From an uncultured Eubacterium sp. (GTDB taxonomy: Bacteria > Bacillota > Clostridia > Lachnospirales > Lachnospiraceae), in the NCBI GenBank assembly GCA_934338065.1, contig CAKRGX010000018.1:1-29654 (forward strand): a stretch of DNA of 29,654 nt. Reading direction: 5' to 3'. Both the position numbers and the translations under genes were made by a program. Shown piece by piece: positions 1 through 7,855 of the stretch (positions are counted from its first letter, which is position 1; each line of letters starts with the position of its first letter). The notes beneath the pieces were generated by a model. The model was given only the letters and a program-made list of their open reading frames with translations, was not told where the DNA came from and ran no database searches.

Positions 1-74
1 TTCGGCTATATCCTTCCCACTACCGGGTGGATTCGGGACTTTAACCCGTTAGAAACGTGCGCCGCTAGGCGCAC
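1..74 (-). mobile_element. Group IIC intron, 5' end (runs off the left edge)
   Basis: Read on the minus strand, the segment starts GTGCGCC at 74, matching the GUGYG 5' consensus of group II introns. It continues through the short first hairpin and the block CTAACGGGT-AAAGTCCCGAA, which is typical of class IIC introns such as the Oceanobacillus iheyensis ribozyme (comparison from memory). The same block recurs in the intron remnant at 29056-29404, with only a few differences. The intron begins directly after the terminator of the xylanase gene, the habitual target of class IIC introns. The rest, including any reverse transcriptase/maturase, lies outside the window, so completeness cannot be judged. 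Confidence 0.85.
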
Positions 75-80
75 ATCTAT

Positions 81-134
81 AAAAAAAAAGAGATACCCCC
101 CGTTTTATATGCAAATGAGGGGTATCTCTTTTTT
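81..134 (-). terminator. Rho-independent terminator of the xylanase gene
   Basis: A stem of AGAGATACCCC pairing with GGGGTATCTCT, extended by A/T pairs, closes a loop of about 19 nt and is followed on the minus strand by a run of nine T. It starts four bases past the xylanase stop codon. A-runs on the other side would let it work in both directions. The group II intron begins 7 nt beyond the T-run. Confidence 0.9.
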
Positions 135-137
135 ATA

Positions 138-2345
138 TTAATTTTTAGCTGCCTCTAACACTGCATAAAATGCAGCCTTAGGATCATCCAGTCCATCTCC
201 AAACAGAACAGGTGATGTACCCGGTCTCCAGGAAAGTGCATCATATAATCCCCATATCGTTACACCGGTAACTCCTCTCGGATTCACTTTCTTGTCGCGA
301 TTCTCATGTTTCTGACGGATTGTACTCATAATAGCCTTATAATAATCAGCCTGATCCTGTGCCGTCTTACCTTCTGTCATACCGATATCCAATTCCGTAA
401 CCTGTACCTGCAGACCGGTGGCAAGAAATTTATCTAACGTCTCAGCGTACAGTTCTACCGTCGGATTATCCACATCTATATGACTCTGCATTCCGATACC
501 GCCACAGATATTTGCCTTTTCTCCACTGTTAATATAGTTTACCAGAGCTACTATATCATCGGCACAATTATATTCATCATAATCATTGTAGAACAGTGTA
601 ACCGTATCCTGCAGATTGTATTGTTCCAAAGTATTATAAGCAACTTCATAAGCTTTTTTTACATAAACAGGCTGTAATCCCATCTCGCCATAGACATCCT
701 GCCATGTAGTTGACGTTGGATCTTTTTCTCTATGAATATATTCATTGGTAACATCCCAACAATAAACAAGACTGCCTACTCTGCCAGTTAATTGTTTTTC
801 CTTTTCCATCACATGTTTCATAACGGTTCTTATATACATCTCAAGTCGTGCATCCATTACTTCTGTTGATACAACACTTTGCGAATCATCATAATTCTTC
901 TTGAAAAATCTTGTTGCTGTCTGCTGATGCCACTGCAGTACATGAGCACGCATCTGAATGTTATATTGTTTTGCTTTTTGCAGAACAATATCTAACGTGT
1001 CAAAATTAAGTTTTGGAACAACGGTATCTTTATAATTGCCTGGAATTACATAACCAAGAGTCTTTGCCTCGTCAACAGAGATTGTCTGCCCCCAGTTTGG
1101 CAGAATACTTTCCGGCTTCATTTCGTTTTCAAGAGTAAAACTATTAAACTGCTTTTGTGCATATTTCATAGTCGTATCCTCTTGTAACTGTGTTCCATTA
1201 TTCCATGATGTATTATAACTGAGTACATTCCCTACTCGCTCAAAGATTCCACTATAAGCATCTTTCAAACTTGGCAGAGAAAGTGGATCAATCACATCTT
1301 TTCCCTTCGTCTGCTGAATGATCACAAGATCATCCACCAGAAAATCATAGGTGTCGTCAGGTCCCTCAAAGTAGAAATTAAGTGAAGTAAATTTGTCCGG
1401 AACTGTATAAGTTCCCTCAATCTTTGTCCATGTACCACTCTCACATGACACTTCTGCAATTGCCGGATAAGATGTATCCCCACCTGCTTTGAGCTCTGCT
1501 GATAACTTAATTGCCTTAGCAGCACCCTCATCCTGTTTTACCCATGCACTAAAGGAATACTCTGCTCCCTTAGCTACTTTAGCAGAGACATCTATACTTG
1601 CACCATTCCATGTATTGGTTCGTCCTGTTACCGATAGTGCCTTTCCGGTTCGACCACTTTCTGTATTAGATACAACCGCTGCCCCTCTTCCTGCAAAGCC
1701 TTCTGTACCATTTTCAAATCCTGTCTTTATAAACTCATAAGGGACAAATGGAGTCGGTTCCACAGTCGGCATCGCTGAAAACGTTGGCGCCACAGTCGGC
1801 GAAGCTGTGAATGTTGATGCCACAGTCGGCGAAGCTGACGGTTCTTCTTTCACACCACCCGGAGTACCTGTTGGTGCGCTTGTTATCTGTCCCGCCGTAG
1901 ACGTTGGTGCAGGTGTTACTATGGCACCAGACGTAGGCGAGGATTTAGCAGCATTGGCGGTATTATTAACGGTGCCGGACGGCACCTTAGAGGAAGCAGC
2001 CTTCACTATAACCTTACAGTTCAGCGTTTTCCATTTTTTGCCTTTTTTTACTTTGCATACAACCGTAGTGGATCCCTTTTTCTTTCCCGTTACCTTAACG
2101 GCATACTTTCCACTCTTTTTGATCGTGGCAATACCCTTTTTCTTAACATTCCACTTAATCTTATTCTTCTTGACATTTTTAACAGCTATCTTTTTTGTCT
2201 TGCCAGCCGAAATAGTAATCTTCTTAGATGACAGTTTTATTTTTGCTTCTGCAAAACCTGGTTCCGCCTGTCCTCCTGCCAGCCCATTAATCAGTAATAC
2301 CAATGACATTACTCCCGACAATACAATACTTCTTTTCCTTCTCAT
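138..2345 (-). CDS. Secreted multidomain endo-1,4-beta-xylanase (GH10)
   Basis: Hydrolyses internal beta-1,4 links of xylan outside the cell. Residues 1-34 are a signal peptide (basic start, hydrophobic core, AEA near the end). Residues 35-115 form a very Lys-rich bacterial Ig-like (BIG2-type) domain. Residues 116-200 are a Pro/Thr/Ser linker with repeated SPTV units. Residues 203-346 resemble a CBM22/CBM4_9 carbohydrate-binding module. Residues 355-735 are the GH10 barrel, with acid/base Glu535 in WDVTNE and nucleophile Glu651 in VTELDI. No sortase motif or SLH repeats are visible, so surface retention, if any, probably depends on the basic N-terminal domain (inference). The ATG follows GGAGCG. 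The gene stands alone after ung and ends at its own terminator. The catalytic domain looks complete. Confidence 0.95.
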   Translation of the reverse strand: MRRKRSIVLSGVMSLVLLINGLAGGQAEPGFAEAKIKLSSKKITISAGKTKKIAVKNVKKNKIKWNVKKKGIATIKKSGKYAVKVTGKKKGSTTVVCKVKKGKKWKTLNCKVIVKAASSKVPSGTVNNTANAAKSSPTSGAIVTPAPTSTAGQITSAPTGTPGGVKEEPSASPTVASTFTASPTVAPTFSAMPTVEPTPFVPYEFIKTGFENGTEGFAGRGAAVVSNTESGRTGKALSVTGRTNTWNGASIDVSAKVAKGAEYSFSAWVKQDEGAAKAIKLSAELKAGGDTSYPAIAEVSCESGTWTKIEGTYTVPDKFTSLNFYFEGPDDTYDFLVDDLVIIQQTKGKDVIDPLSLPSLKDAYSGIFERVGNVLSYNTSWNNGTQLQEDTTMKYAQKQFNSFTLENEMKPESILPNWGQTISVDEAKTLGYVIPGNYKDTVVPKLNFDTLDIVLQKAKQYNIQMRAHVLQWHQQTATRFFKKNYDDSQSVVSTEVMDARLEMYIRTVMKHVMEKEKQLTGRVGSLVYCWDVTNEYIHREKDPTSTTWQDVYGEMGLQPVYVKKAYEVAYNTLEQYNLQDTVTLFYNDYDEYNCADDIVALVNYINSGEKANICGGIGMQSHIDVDNPTVELYAETLDKFLATGLQVQVTELDIGMTEGKTAQDQADYYKAIMSTIRQKHENRDKKVNPRGVTGVTIWGLYDALSWRPGTSPVLFGDGLDDPKAAFYAVLEAAKN
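1760..1838. repeat. 30-bp tandem repeat coding for the Pro/Thr linker
   Basis: The block CCACAGTCGGC recurs at 1760, 1790 and 1820, exactly 30 bp apart, giving two full units and one partial. Each unit codes for ten linker residues of the xylanase (SPTVASTFTA-like). In-frame copy-number change would only alter linker length. Confidence 0.85.
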
Positions 2346-2388
2346 TTTCTGAATCGCTCCTTTTTTGATATATTCTCACACCCCTAAA

Positions 2389-2394
2389 TTTATA
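2389..2394 (-). promoter_or_regulatory. Candidate extended -10 promoter of the xylanase gene
   Basis: On the minus strand TGG-TATAAA lies between the ung stop and the xylanase start, an extended -10 pattern. The -35 region (CAGATA, 17 nt upstream, inside ung) is poor. The xylanase could instead be read through from ung. Confidence 0.35.
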
Positions 2395-2399
2395 CCATC

Positions 2400-3074
2400 T
2401 TACCTGTCCGATATCTGCCAGTCGATGGGTTCACAGCCATTCTGTTCCAAAAACTCATTTGTTTTGCTGAAAGGCCGGCTTCCAAAAAAACCCCGGTAAG
2501 CAGACAAAGGACTTGGGTGAGGTGCCTTCAATACCAGATGCTTGGGATTCGTAAGCATTTTTTCCTTTTCCTGAGCTGGCTTTCCCCAAAGGATAAAAAC
2601 AATCGGCCTGTCCTGCTCATTCACCTTGCGTATCGCTGCATCTGTAAATTCTTCCCATCCCACTCCACGATGTGACATCGGCTTATGCGCCTGCACCGTA
2701 AGTACCGTATTTAACAACAGTACCCCCTGCTCGGCCCATGATGTAAGATAACCATGATTTGGAATTTTACATCCAAGGTCATCGTGTAACTCTTTATAGA
2801 TATTAACCAAGGAAGGTGGAATCTCCACCTGTGGCTTTACGGAAAAACAAAGTCCGTGTGCCTGCCCCGGATTATGATAGGGATCCTGACCAATAATAAC
2901 CACTTTTACCTTTTCTAATGGAGTCAGATGAAACGCAGTAAATATTTCATCTGACTGTGGGTATACCGCAACCCGGCTATACTGATCGCGCACAAAATAA
3001 AACAATTTTTTATAATATTCTTTTGAGAATTCCTCTCTTAACGCCTGCTCCCACTCTCCTGTCAATCCTGCCAT
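2400..3074 (-). CDS. ung: Uracil-DNA glycosylase, family 1
   Basis: Removes uracil from DNA at the first step of base-excision repair. The 224-residue length is normal for the family. The water-activating loop GQDPYH has Asp64 at its centre, the uracil-binding region follows (GLCFSV, about 74-79), and the DNA-intercalation loop HPSPLSAYRG starts at His186. The ATG is preceded by AGAGGAAG, which overlaps the hisF stop. It lies 10 nt after hisF, so it is probably the last gene of a hisH-hisF-ung transcript. The link with histidine synthesis is positional only. Nothing appears missing. Confidence 0.97.
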   Translation of the reverse strand: MAGLTGEWEQALREEFSKEYYKKLFYFVRDQYSRVAVYPQSDEIFTAFHLTPLEKVKVVIIGQDPYHNPGQAHGLCFSVKPQVEIPPSLVNIYKELHDDLGCKIPNHGYLTSWAEQGVLLLNTVLTVQAHKPMSHRGVGWEEFTDAAIRKVNEQDRPIVFILWGKPAQEKEKMLTNPKHLVLKAPHPSPLSAYRGFFGSRPFSKTNEFLEQNGCEPIDWQISDR

Positions 3075-3084
3075 TTTTCTTCCT

Positions 3085-3846
3085 CTACATTCTCACACTG
3101 ATTCCGCGTTCGCTCAGATATTTCTTCAATTCCATGATCTCAAGTTCCTTAAAATGGAATAATGATGCTGCCAGTACAGCATCTGCTTTTCCCTCTGTCA
3201 ACGCATCATAAAAATGCTGTTTTGTACCGGCACCACCCGACGCAATCACAGGAATTGTTACATTTTCAGAGATCATACGTGTTAACTCTATATCATAACC
3301 ATCCTTTGTTCCATCACAATCCATGCTGGTAAGCAGAATCTCACCGGCTCCCAGACGTTCCGCCTCCATTGCCCACTCAACAGCATCAATCTGCATATCT
3401 ACACGCCCACCATTTTTATAGATAGTCCATCCCGCACCATCCTGTCTTCTCTTCGCATCAATAGCTACTACAACACACTGTCTGCCAAATTTATCTGCCG
3501 CTTCTGAAACAAGAGAAGGATTCAAAATAGCTGCAGAATTCACTGCAACTTTATCCGCGCCCTCACGAAGGATCATGCGAAAATCTTCTATTGTTCTTAT
3601 CCCGCCCCCAACGGTAAAAGGAATAAAAACGGTCTCCGCAACCTTCCGCACCATATTTGCCTTAATATCCCTGGCATCACTAGAAGCCGTAATATCCAAA
3701 AAAACCAGCTCATCCGCACCTGCCACGCCATAGGCTGCCCCTACCGATACCGGATCCCCTGCATCGATCAGATTAACGAAGTTGACCCCCTTTACAACAC
3801 GGCCATTATTGACATCCAGACAGGGAATAATTCTCTTTGTAAACAT
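3085..3846 (-). CDS. hisF: Imidazole glycerol phosphate synthase, cyclase subunit HisF
   Basis: Cyclises the HisH-supplied ammonia and PRFAR into imidazole-glycerol phosphate and AICAR in histidine synthesis. It is a beta/alpha barrel of 253 residues. Catalytic Asp11 lies in IIPCLDV and Asp130 in VVAIDAKR; phosphate-binding glycines are in TVGGGIR and ASGGAG. The frame opens eight codons further upstream, but the ATG at 3846 is preceded by AGGAGGTGA at 3862-3854 with 7 nt spacing and gives the family's usual N-terminus. It starts 20 nt after hisH, whose stop region overlaps this ribosome-binding site, so the two are very likely co-translated. No other his genes lie in the window. Confidence 0.96.
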   Translation of the reverse strand: MFTKRIIPCLDVNNGRVVKGVNFVNLIDAGDPVSVGAAYGVAGADELVFLDITASSDARDIKANMVRKVAETVFIPFTVGGGIRTIEDFRMILREGADKVAVNSAAILNPSLVSEAADKFGRQCVVVAIDAKRRQDGAGWTIYKNGGRVDMQIDAVEWAMEAERLGAGEILLTSMDCDGTKDGYDIELTRMISENVTIPVIASGGAGTKQHFYDALTEGKADAVLAASLFHFKELEIMELKKYLSERGISVRM

Positions 3847-3866
3847 ACGTTTGTCACCTCCTATGA

Positions 3867-4475
3867 TCACAACGCAACAAAATTCTTCAAAATCTGCAAC
3901 CCGATGTCTCCGCTTTTTTCCGGATGAAACTGTGTTGCAAAAATATTATCATGTTCTACTGCTGCATGTACATTAACAATATAGTCCGTTGTTGCAGCCA
4001 CATCCTCTCGATTTTTTGCCTTCAGATAATAAGAATGTACAAAATAAACATAGGAATCCTGCGGAATCCCTTTCAGCAATCGTGAATCTGGATTAATCGT
4101 CAGCGAATTCCACCCCATATGTGGAATCTTATATCCTTCTTTTTCCGGAAAACGCACAATCTCTCCCGGGAGAAGCCCAAGTCCTTCTACATCCTGCTCA
4201 GACTCTTCACTTCTTTCAAAGAATAATTGCAGTCCCAGACAGATTCCCATGATTGGAGTACCTCTCCCGGCAATCTCTCTCAGAACTTCTGTCAGACCAT
4301 AATGATTCATTTTATTCATAGCATCTTCAAACGCCCCAACACCGGGAACAATTACTTTATCCGCTGTTTTGATCTTGTCAATATCTCGAGTAATCCTGCC
4401 ATCTGCTCCAATATGCTCAAGTGCTTTTTCAACACTTTTTATATTACCCGCATCATAGTCAATTATAGCTATCAT
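3867..4475 (-). CDS. hisH: Imidazole glycerol phosphate synthase, glutaminase subunit HisH
   Basis: Class I glutamine amidotransferase that produces ammonia for HisF. The 202 residues match the family length. The nucleophile Cys79 sits in GICLGLQLF, and the other triad members are His184 and Glu186 in QFHPEKS. The N-terminal IIDYDAGN and the VPGVGAF loop are typical of HisH. The ATG has AGAGGTGAT upstream. The gene heads a hisH-hisF-ung transcript, and a good candidate promoter lies about 40-70 nt upstream. The triad is intact, so I infer an active enzyme. Confidence 0.96.
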   Translation of the reverse strand: MIAIIDYDAGNIKSVEKALEHIGADGRITRDIDKIKTADKVIVPGVGAFEDAMNKMNHYGLTEVLREIAGRGTPIMGICLGLQLFFERSEESEQDVEGLGLLPGEIVRFPEKEGYKIPHMGWNSLTINPDSRLLKGIPQDSYVYFVHSYYLKAKNREDVAATTDYIVNVHAAVEHDNIFATQFHPEKSGDIGLQILKNFVAL

Positions 4476-4516
4476 TGTTGTATATCACCTCTGTTGTCGT
4501 TGTTTTGTATGATAAA

Positions 4517-4545
4517 AGTGTACCACATACGAGCATTGTTGTCGA
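4517..4545 (-). promoter_or_regulatory. Candidate promoter for hisH-hisF-ung
   Basis: On the minus strand TCGACA (4545-4540) and TACACT (4522-4517) are separated by 17 nt, and TGG directly before the -10 gives an extended -10. The hisH ATG follows about 40 nt later. No terminator or attenuator is seen between promoter and gene. Confidence 0.55.
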
Positions 4546-4599
4546 TATAATAATTCCAAGCTGCTCAGCAATTTTCTTCAAGTAACCGCAGGCTGCTTT

Positions 4600-4728
4600 T
4601 GGCATCTTTTCCCGTTCCATCCTGGCACGTTGTCCATCTTTCATACGAAATCCACCCGGTATTGTACCAAGCTGAGTAAATCCAAGTCTTTCATACAAAT
4701 GCCGTACATGTATATTAGATGCAACCTC
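4600..4728 (-). pseudogene. C-terminal remnant of a GNAT acetyltransferase
   Basis: The minus-strand frame reads NIHVRHLYERLGF and then a GFRMKDG-like stretch, the classic C-terminal acetyl-CoA-binding part of GNAT N-acetyltransferases. An in-frame TAA at 4731-4729 lies just upstream and no N-terminal half is present. The frame stays open to 4459 but loses resemblance to the family after about KDG, and the likely hisH promoter lies inside that tail. It follows directly on an intact GNAT gene (7 nt after its stop), so it may be what is left of a second, tandem acetyltransferase gene. The exact lower boundary is uncertain. Confidence 0.65.
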
Positions 4729-4735
4729 TTAACAA

Positions 4736-5161
4736 TTAAAATAGCCTCTTTACCGTTTTTTTCATCCATACATGAGGACAGCCCTCATCTTCCTCTTTTT
4801 TGTCTGTTACCTCATACCCCAGACTTTCATAAAAACCCTGCACTCTGCATTGAGCAAGAAGAGAAATGGATGTTCCGCCCCGTTCAAAAACAAATTTTTC
4901 TGCTTCATTTACCATCAAAGAACCGATATGTTGCCTTCTATATGGCTTAATCACCGCCAGACGCCCCAATATGTATTCATTTTTTCGTTCTCCTTCAAAA
5001 ATTCTACAGGTTGCAACCGGTATATCATCATAGAGAACAACATGTGATGCTTTCTGATCCGTATCATCAAACTCCCTCTCATATCCTTGTTCCTGCATAA
5101 ATACCTCTTTTCTTATCTTTTTACCATCCTCCGATAATTGATCATAGATTTCTACTCGCAT
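4736..5161 (-). CDS. GNAT-family N-acetyltransferase (YjcF/ElaA-like)
   Basis: Predicted acetyl-CoA-dependent acyltransferase, substrate unknown. The N-terminal pattern IRKEVFMQEQG followed by EFDDTDQKASH is typical of the YjcF/ElaA-like GNAT branch. The acetyl-CoA pyrophosphate-binding stretch is RLAVIKPYRRQHIGSL (about 82-97), and the C-terminal AQCRVQGFYESLGYE gives the usual motif B. The frame opens 16 codons earlier with a hydrophobic stretch, but ATG at 5161 has GGAGG five bases upstream and starts at the conserved fold, giving 141 residues. A decayed GNAT fragment follows immediately. Its role cannot be told from the neighbours. Confidence 0.85.
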   Translation of the reverse strand: MRVEIYDQLSEDGKKIRKEVFMQEQGYEREFDDTDQKASHVVLYDDIPVATCRIFEGERKNEYILGRLAVIKPYRRQHIGSLMVNEAEKFVFERGGTSISLLAQCRVQGFYESLGYEVTDKKEEDEGCPHVWMKKTVKRLF

Positions 5162-5264
5162 TTTAACCTCCATCATAAAAAGCATCAAAAGCCACAAAAA
5201 TGACTGCAATAGTACTCTAAAACTAATGCAGCCACCTGTTATATATTGATTTCTGTCCTATTTT

Positions 5265-6881
5265 TTATTTTTCATCTTCTTTGTTTCGTTGATTCCATTG
5301 CGAAATAATCGTCTCTAAACGTGCTGTATATTCAGCCTGGTCCTCAACAGAATTTATGCTTCTTGCCTGAGACTCACTCACACCAAATTCCTGATATAGC
5401 TGCTCAGCTATCTTTACTTCCAAATCATTATATTGGCTGATCACATCATACCTTTCAGCCTTGCTTTGATTAGCATCATAGCTTCTGATTCCTTTCATCA
5501 GAGAATCCAACGACTCCAGATACATTTTCATATGATAATAGTTTTCATAGGCATCTAATTCATGCTGTAGCTGCATACAAATACGAATTTTATCTTTCGT
5601 TTCAAAATTATCAGAACCTTCTTCAGCCTTTATACCAGCCATTGATTCATAAGCATCTTTATAATCTCTTTTTTCAAAAGCACTCTCTGCCCTTTTTACA
5701 GAAGTAAAATGTGACACGATCTGACTTCCCAGAATCGTTACAACACAAATCAAACCAAAAAACACCATTACAATAGAAGCACCCAGTGGATTGATCTTTC
5801 CAACCACCTCATTTTCCATTGTTTCTGCCTTAAGCCGCTTCTTTTCTTCTTTCTCAGCAGCTTTTACAGCAGCCTTTTCCGCCTTTTCAGCAGCTTTTCT
5901 TTCTTTCGCTGCCTTTGCCTGTTCTGCTTTTTCTTCCTTTTCTGCGGCTGCCTGTTTCTTCTTTTCTGCTTTCACAGCGGCTTTTTCTTCTTCAGACGCT
6001 TTTTCCTCTTCCCGCTCCTTTGCTTCTTCTTCCGCCGTCTGTTCCGTGATAATATTGCCGAACACGCGTTTCCAAATACTATCCTTTTCCTTCTTTGTCT
6101 TCTTAGCCGGTTCACCCTGATCCAATACTTCTTCATCCAGATCAATAGCTCCACTTTCATCCAGCGCCAAAGAGTCCATCAACAATCCTTCAAGATTGTT
6201 ATCCTTCTGCTCATTTTGTCCATTTTCTTGTTCTTCCGGAATAACATCTTCAGGAGTAACAAACTCTTCAACACTATCCTCTTCTGGCTCTGCTTCACTA
6301 TAATCCACAGCAGACAAGGCATCATCAAATATATCATTAACAGACAAAGAATCATCAGCAAAAACATTCCCGTCATCTTCTTCACTGAATAAAGAGGCTT
6401 CTATCGGCGTTTCGTCCTTTTTCTCCTGCTCGGAAGTTTCCTCCACAGCCGGCGCCTCTTCTTCTGGTCCATCGACATCCTCAACATCCTCATAATCCTG
6501 TGAAAGCAACGACAAAAGTTCGTTAATATCCGCTTCTCCCTCCGATTGTTCTTCTGTTACCAGATTTTCTTCCGCTGTCTCCTCTGTCGCCGATTCTTCG
6601 AATGCTGGTTCTTCAATCCCCGGTTCTTCAACCATTGGTTTTTCGGTCATAGTCTCTTCCGCTATATCATTGATATCCAGTTCTGGTAGCACAACCGGCT
6701 CATCCGATACTACAGTTTGTGCAACAGGTTCTTCATTTTCATCACGTTTCAAGTCATCTTCCATAGTCTGCATAAGTTCATCCAAATAATCATCACTGAT
6801 ATTCTGTTCTGCTTTTTGGCAATCCTCACATAAATCCTGACCGTCCGGAATCTCTTTGCCACATTTTCTACATAAAGTCAC
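5265..6881 (-). CDS. Zinc-ribbon, acidic and Lys/Ala-rich single-pass membrane protein
   Basis: No function recognised. Residues 1-22 form a zinc ribbon with Cys4, Cys7, Cys18 and Cys21. Residues 28-255 are extremely acidic and probably disordered, with repeated Glu-Glu-Pro motifs. Residues 259-355 are Lys/Ala/Glu-rich and probably coiled coil. One membrane segment spans about 364-388. Residues 395-538 form a helical C-terminal domain, likely outside the cell if the charged N-terminal half is inside. The start is GTG at 6881 with GGGAGG eight bases upstream. It lies 46 nt downstream of cheV and probably shares its transcript. Long Lys/Ala tracts give strong antisense open frames here that are not genes. 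I infer a scaffold or regulatory role, weakly. Confidence 0.8.
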   Translation of the reverse strand: MTLCRKCGKEIPDGQDLCEDCQKAEQNISDDYLDELMQTMEDDLKRDENEEPVAQTVVSDEPVVLPELDINDIAEETMTEKPMVEEPGIEEPAFEESATEETAEENLVTEEQSEGEADINELLSLLSQDYEDVEDVDGPEEEAPAVEETSEQEKKDETPIEASLFSEEDDGNVFADDSLSVNDIFDDALSAVDYSEAEPEEDSVEEFVTPEDVIPEEQENGQNEQKDNNLEGLLMDSLALDESGAIDLDEEVLDQGEPAKKTKKEKDSIWKRVFGNIITEQTAEEEAKEREEEKASEEEKAAVKAEKKKQAAAEKEEKAEQAKAAKERKAAEKAEKAAVKAAEKEEKKRLKAETMENEVVGKINPLGASIVMVFFGLICVVTILGSQIVSHFTSVKRAESAFEKRDYKDAYESMAGIKAEEGSDNFETKDKIRICMQLQHELDAYENYYHMKMYLESLDSLMKGIRSYDANQSKAERYDVISQYNDLEVKIAEQLYQEFGVSESQARSINSVEDQAEYTARLETIISQWNQRNKEDEK

Positions 6882-6927
6882 CTATCGCACCTCCCTCATT
6901 AAAGTAAAAATAATTATTTTCTCATGA

Positions 6928-7842
6928 TTAGTCTTGTTTTAACAACAAATCGATCTGGCGCACCAAACGCCCAATCTCCGGTTTGGATAGCTGGGCATCC
7001 ACACCTAAAGCCTCACCTTTCCTCTTCATCTCATCGTTTACTAAAGATGAAAAGATAACAACAGGAAGTCCATTAAACCGCTCATCTTCTTTAATACGTT
7101 TGGTCAGATGATGCCCATCCATCTGCGGCATCTCTATATCTGTAATTACCATGGAAATATCTTTTCCTATGATTGCACCATCCTGCATCATCCGGTCCAG
7201 AGTATTCCAGGCTTCCAATCCATTATTGGTTGCGATCAGGTGGGAATATCCTGCCTGTGTCAGACATTTTTTCAACATTGCAAGAAGCAGTGGCGAATCC
7301 TCTGCCAATAAGATTGTACAATCACTTCTTGAACGTTCTCCCATTGCTTCAATATCAGAAAGTTTCAATCCCGTCTCAGGATTAACTTCAGTTACTATTT
7401 TTTCAAAATCCAGTACGATAATAATCTTACCATCTATTTTGGTAATGCCGGTAGCAACACCTTTTCCATTTCCACTGATCGTGGAATCAGGTTTTGCAAC
7501 ATCTTCCCAGGAAACACGATGAATTCCTAACACTTCCTGTACATGAAAAGCTGTATGAATACAGTTAAAATTAGTAATTATGTACATATCTTTTGATGTG
7601 TCATTTGACGTTTGAACTCCCAGCGCCTTTGCCAGATTAATAACAGTAATAATACGTTCACGCGGCATAAAAATTCCTTCTATATATTCATGGGCATTTG
7701 GTACCATGGTAGGCGCCTGATAAGGACAAAGCTCTTTAATCTTTGCCACGTTAATTCCATAATGCTGATTTCCTACAACAAACTCCAGCAACTCCAATTC
7801 GTTTGTTCCACTTTCAAGCAAAATTCCTGTTTCTACTGCCAT
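6928..7842 (-). CDS. cheV: Chemotaxis coupling protein CheV (CheW + receiver)
   Basis: Couples chemoreceptors to CheA and adapts the signal through phosphorylation. Residues about 14-155 are a CheW-like domain (ELLEFVVGNQHYGINV to IIVLDFEKIV). Residues about 174-302 are a receiver with Glu181/Asp182, phospho-acceptor Asp235 in VITDIEMP, Ser265 at the switch position and Lys287. The 304-residue length is typical of CheV. AAGGAGGAG precedes the ATG. It starts 13 nt after a lipoprotein gene and precedes the zinc-ribbon membrane protein. No cheA, cheY, receptor or flagellar gene is in the window, so this is an isolated chemotaxis gene. It suggests a motile host. Confidence 0.93.
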   Translation of the reverse strand: MAVETGILLESGTNELELLEFVVGNQHYGINVAKIKELCPYQAPTMVPNAHEYIEGIFMPRERIITVINLAKALGVQTSNDTSKDMYIITNFNCIHTAFHVQEVLGIHRVSWEDVAKPDSTISGNGKGVATGITKIDGKIIIVLDFEKIVTEVNPETGLKLSDIEAMGERSRSDCTILLAEDSPLLLAMLKKCLTQAGYSHLIATNNGLEAWNTLDRMMQDGAIIGKDISMVITDIEMPQMDGHHLTKRIKEDERFNGLPVVIFSSLVNDEMKRKGEALGVDAQLSKPEIGRLVRQIDLLLKQD

Positions 7843-7855
7843 TTCAATCTCCTCC

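Noticed and set aside
1807..2352. 181-residue plus-strand open frame over the 5' end of the xylanase gene
   Set aside because: It is the antisense of a Lys-rich, low-complexity region (Phe/Leu-rich translation) with no ribosome-binding site or family match.
5791..6120. Plus-strand Ala/Ser/Phe-rich frame
   Set aside because: Antisense of the Lys/Ala/Glu tract of the zinc-ribbon protein; composition is a direct mirror of that repeat.
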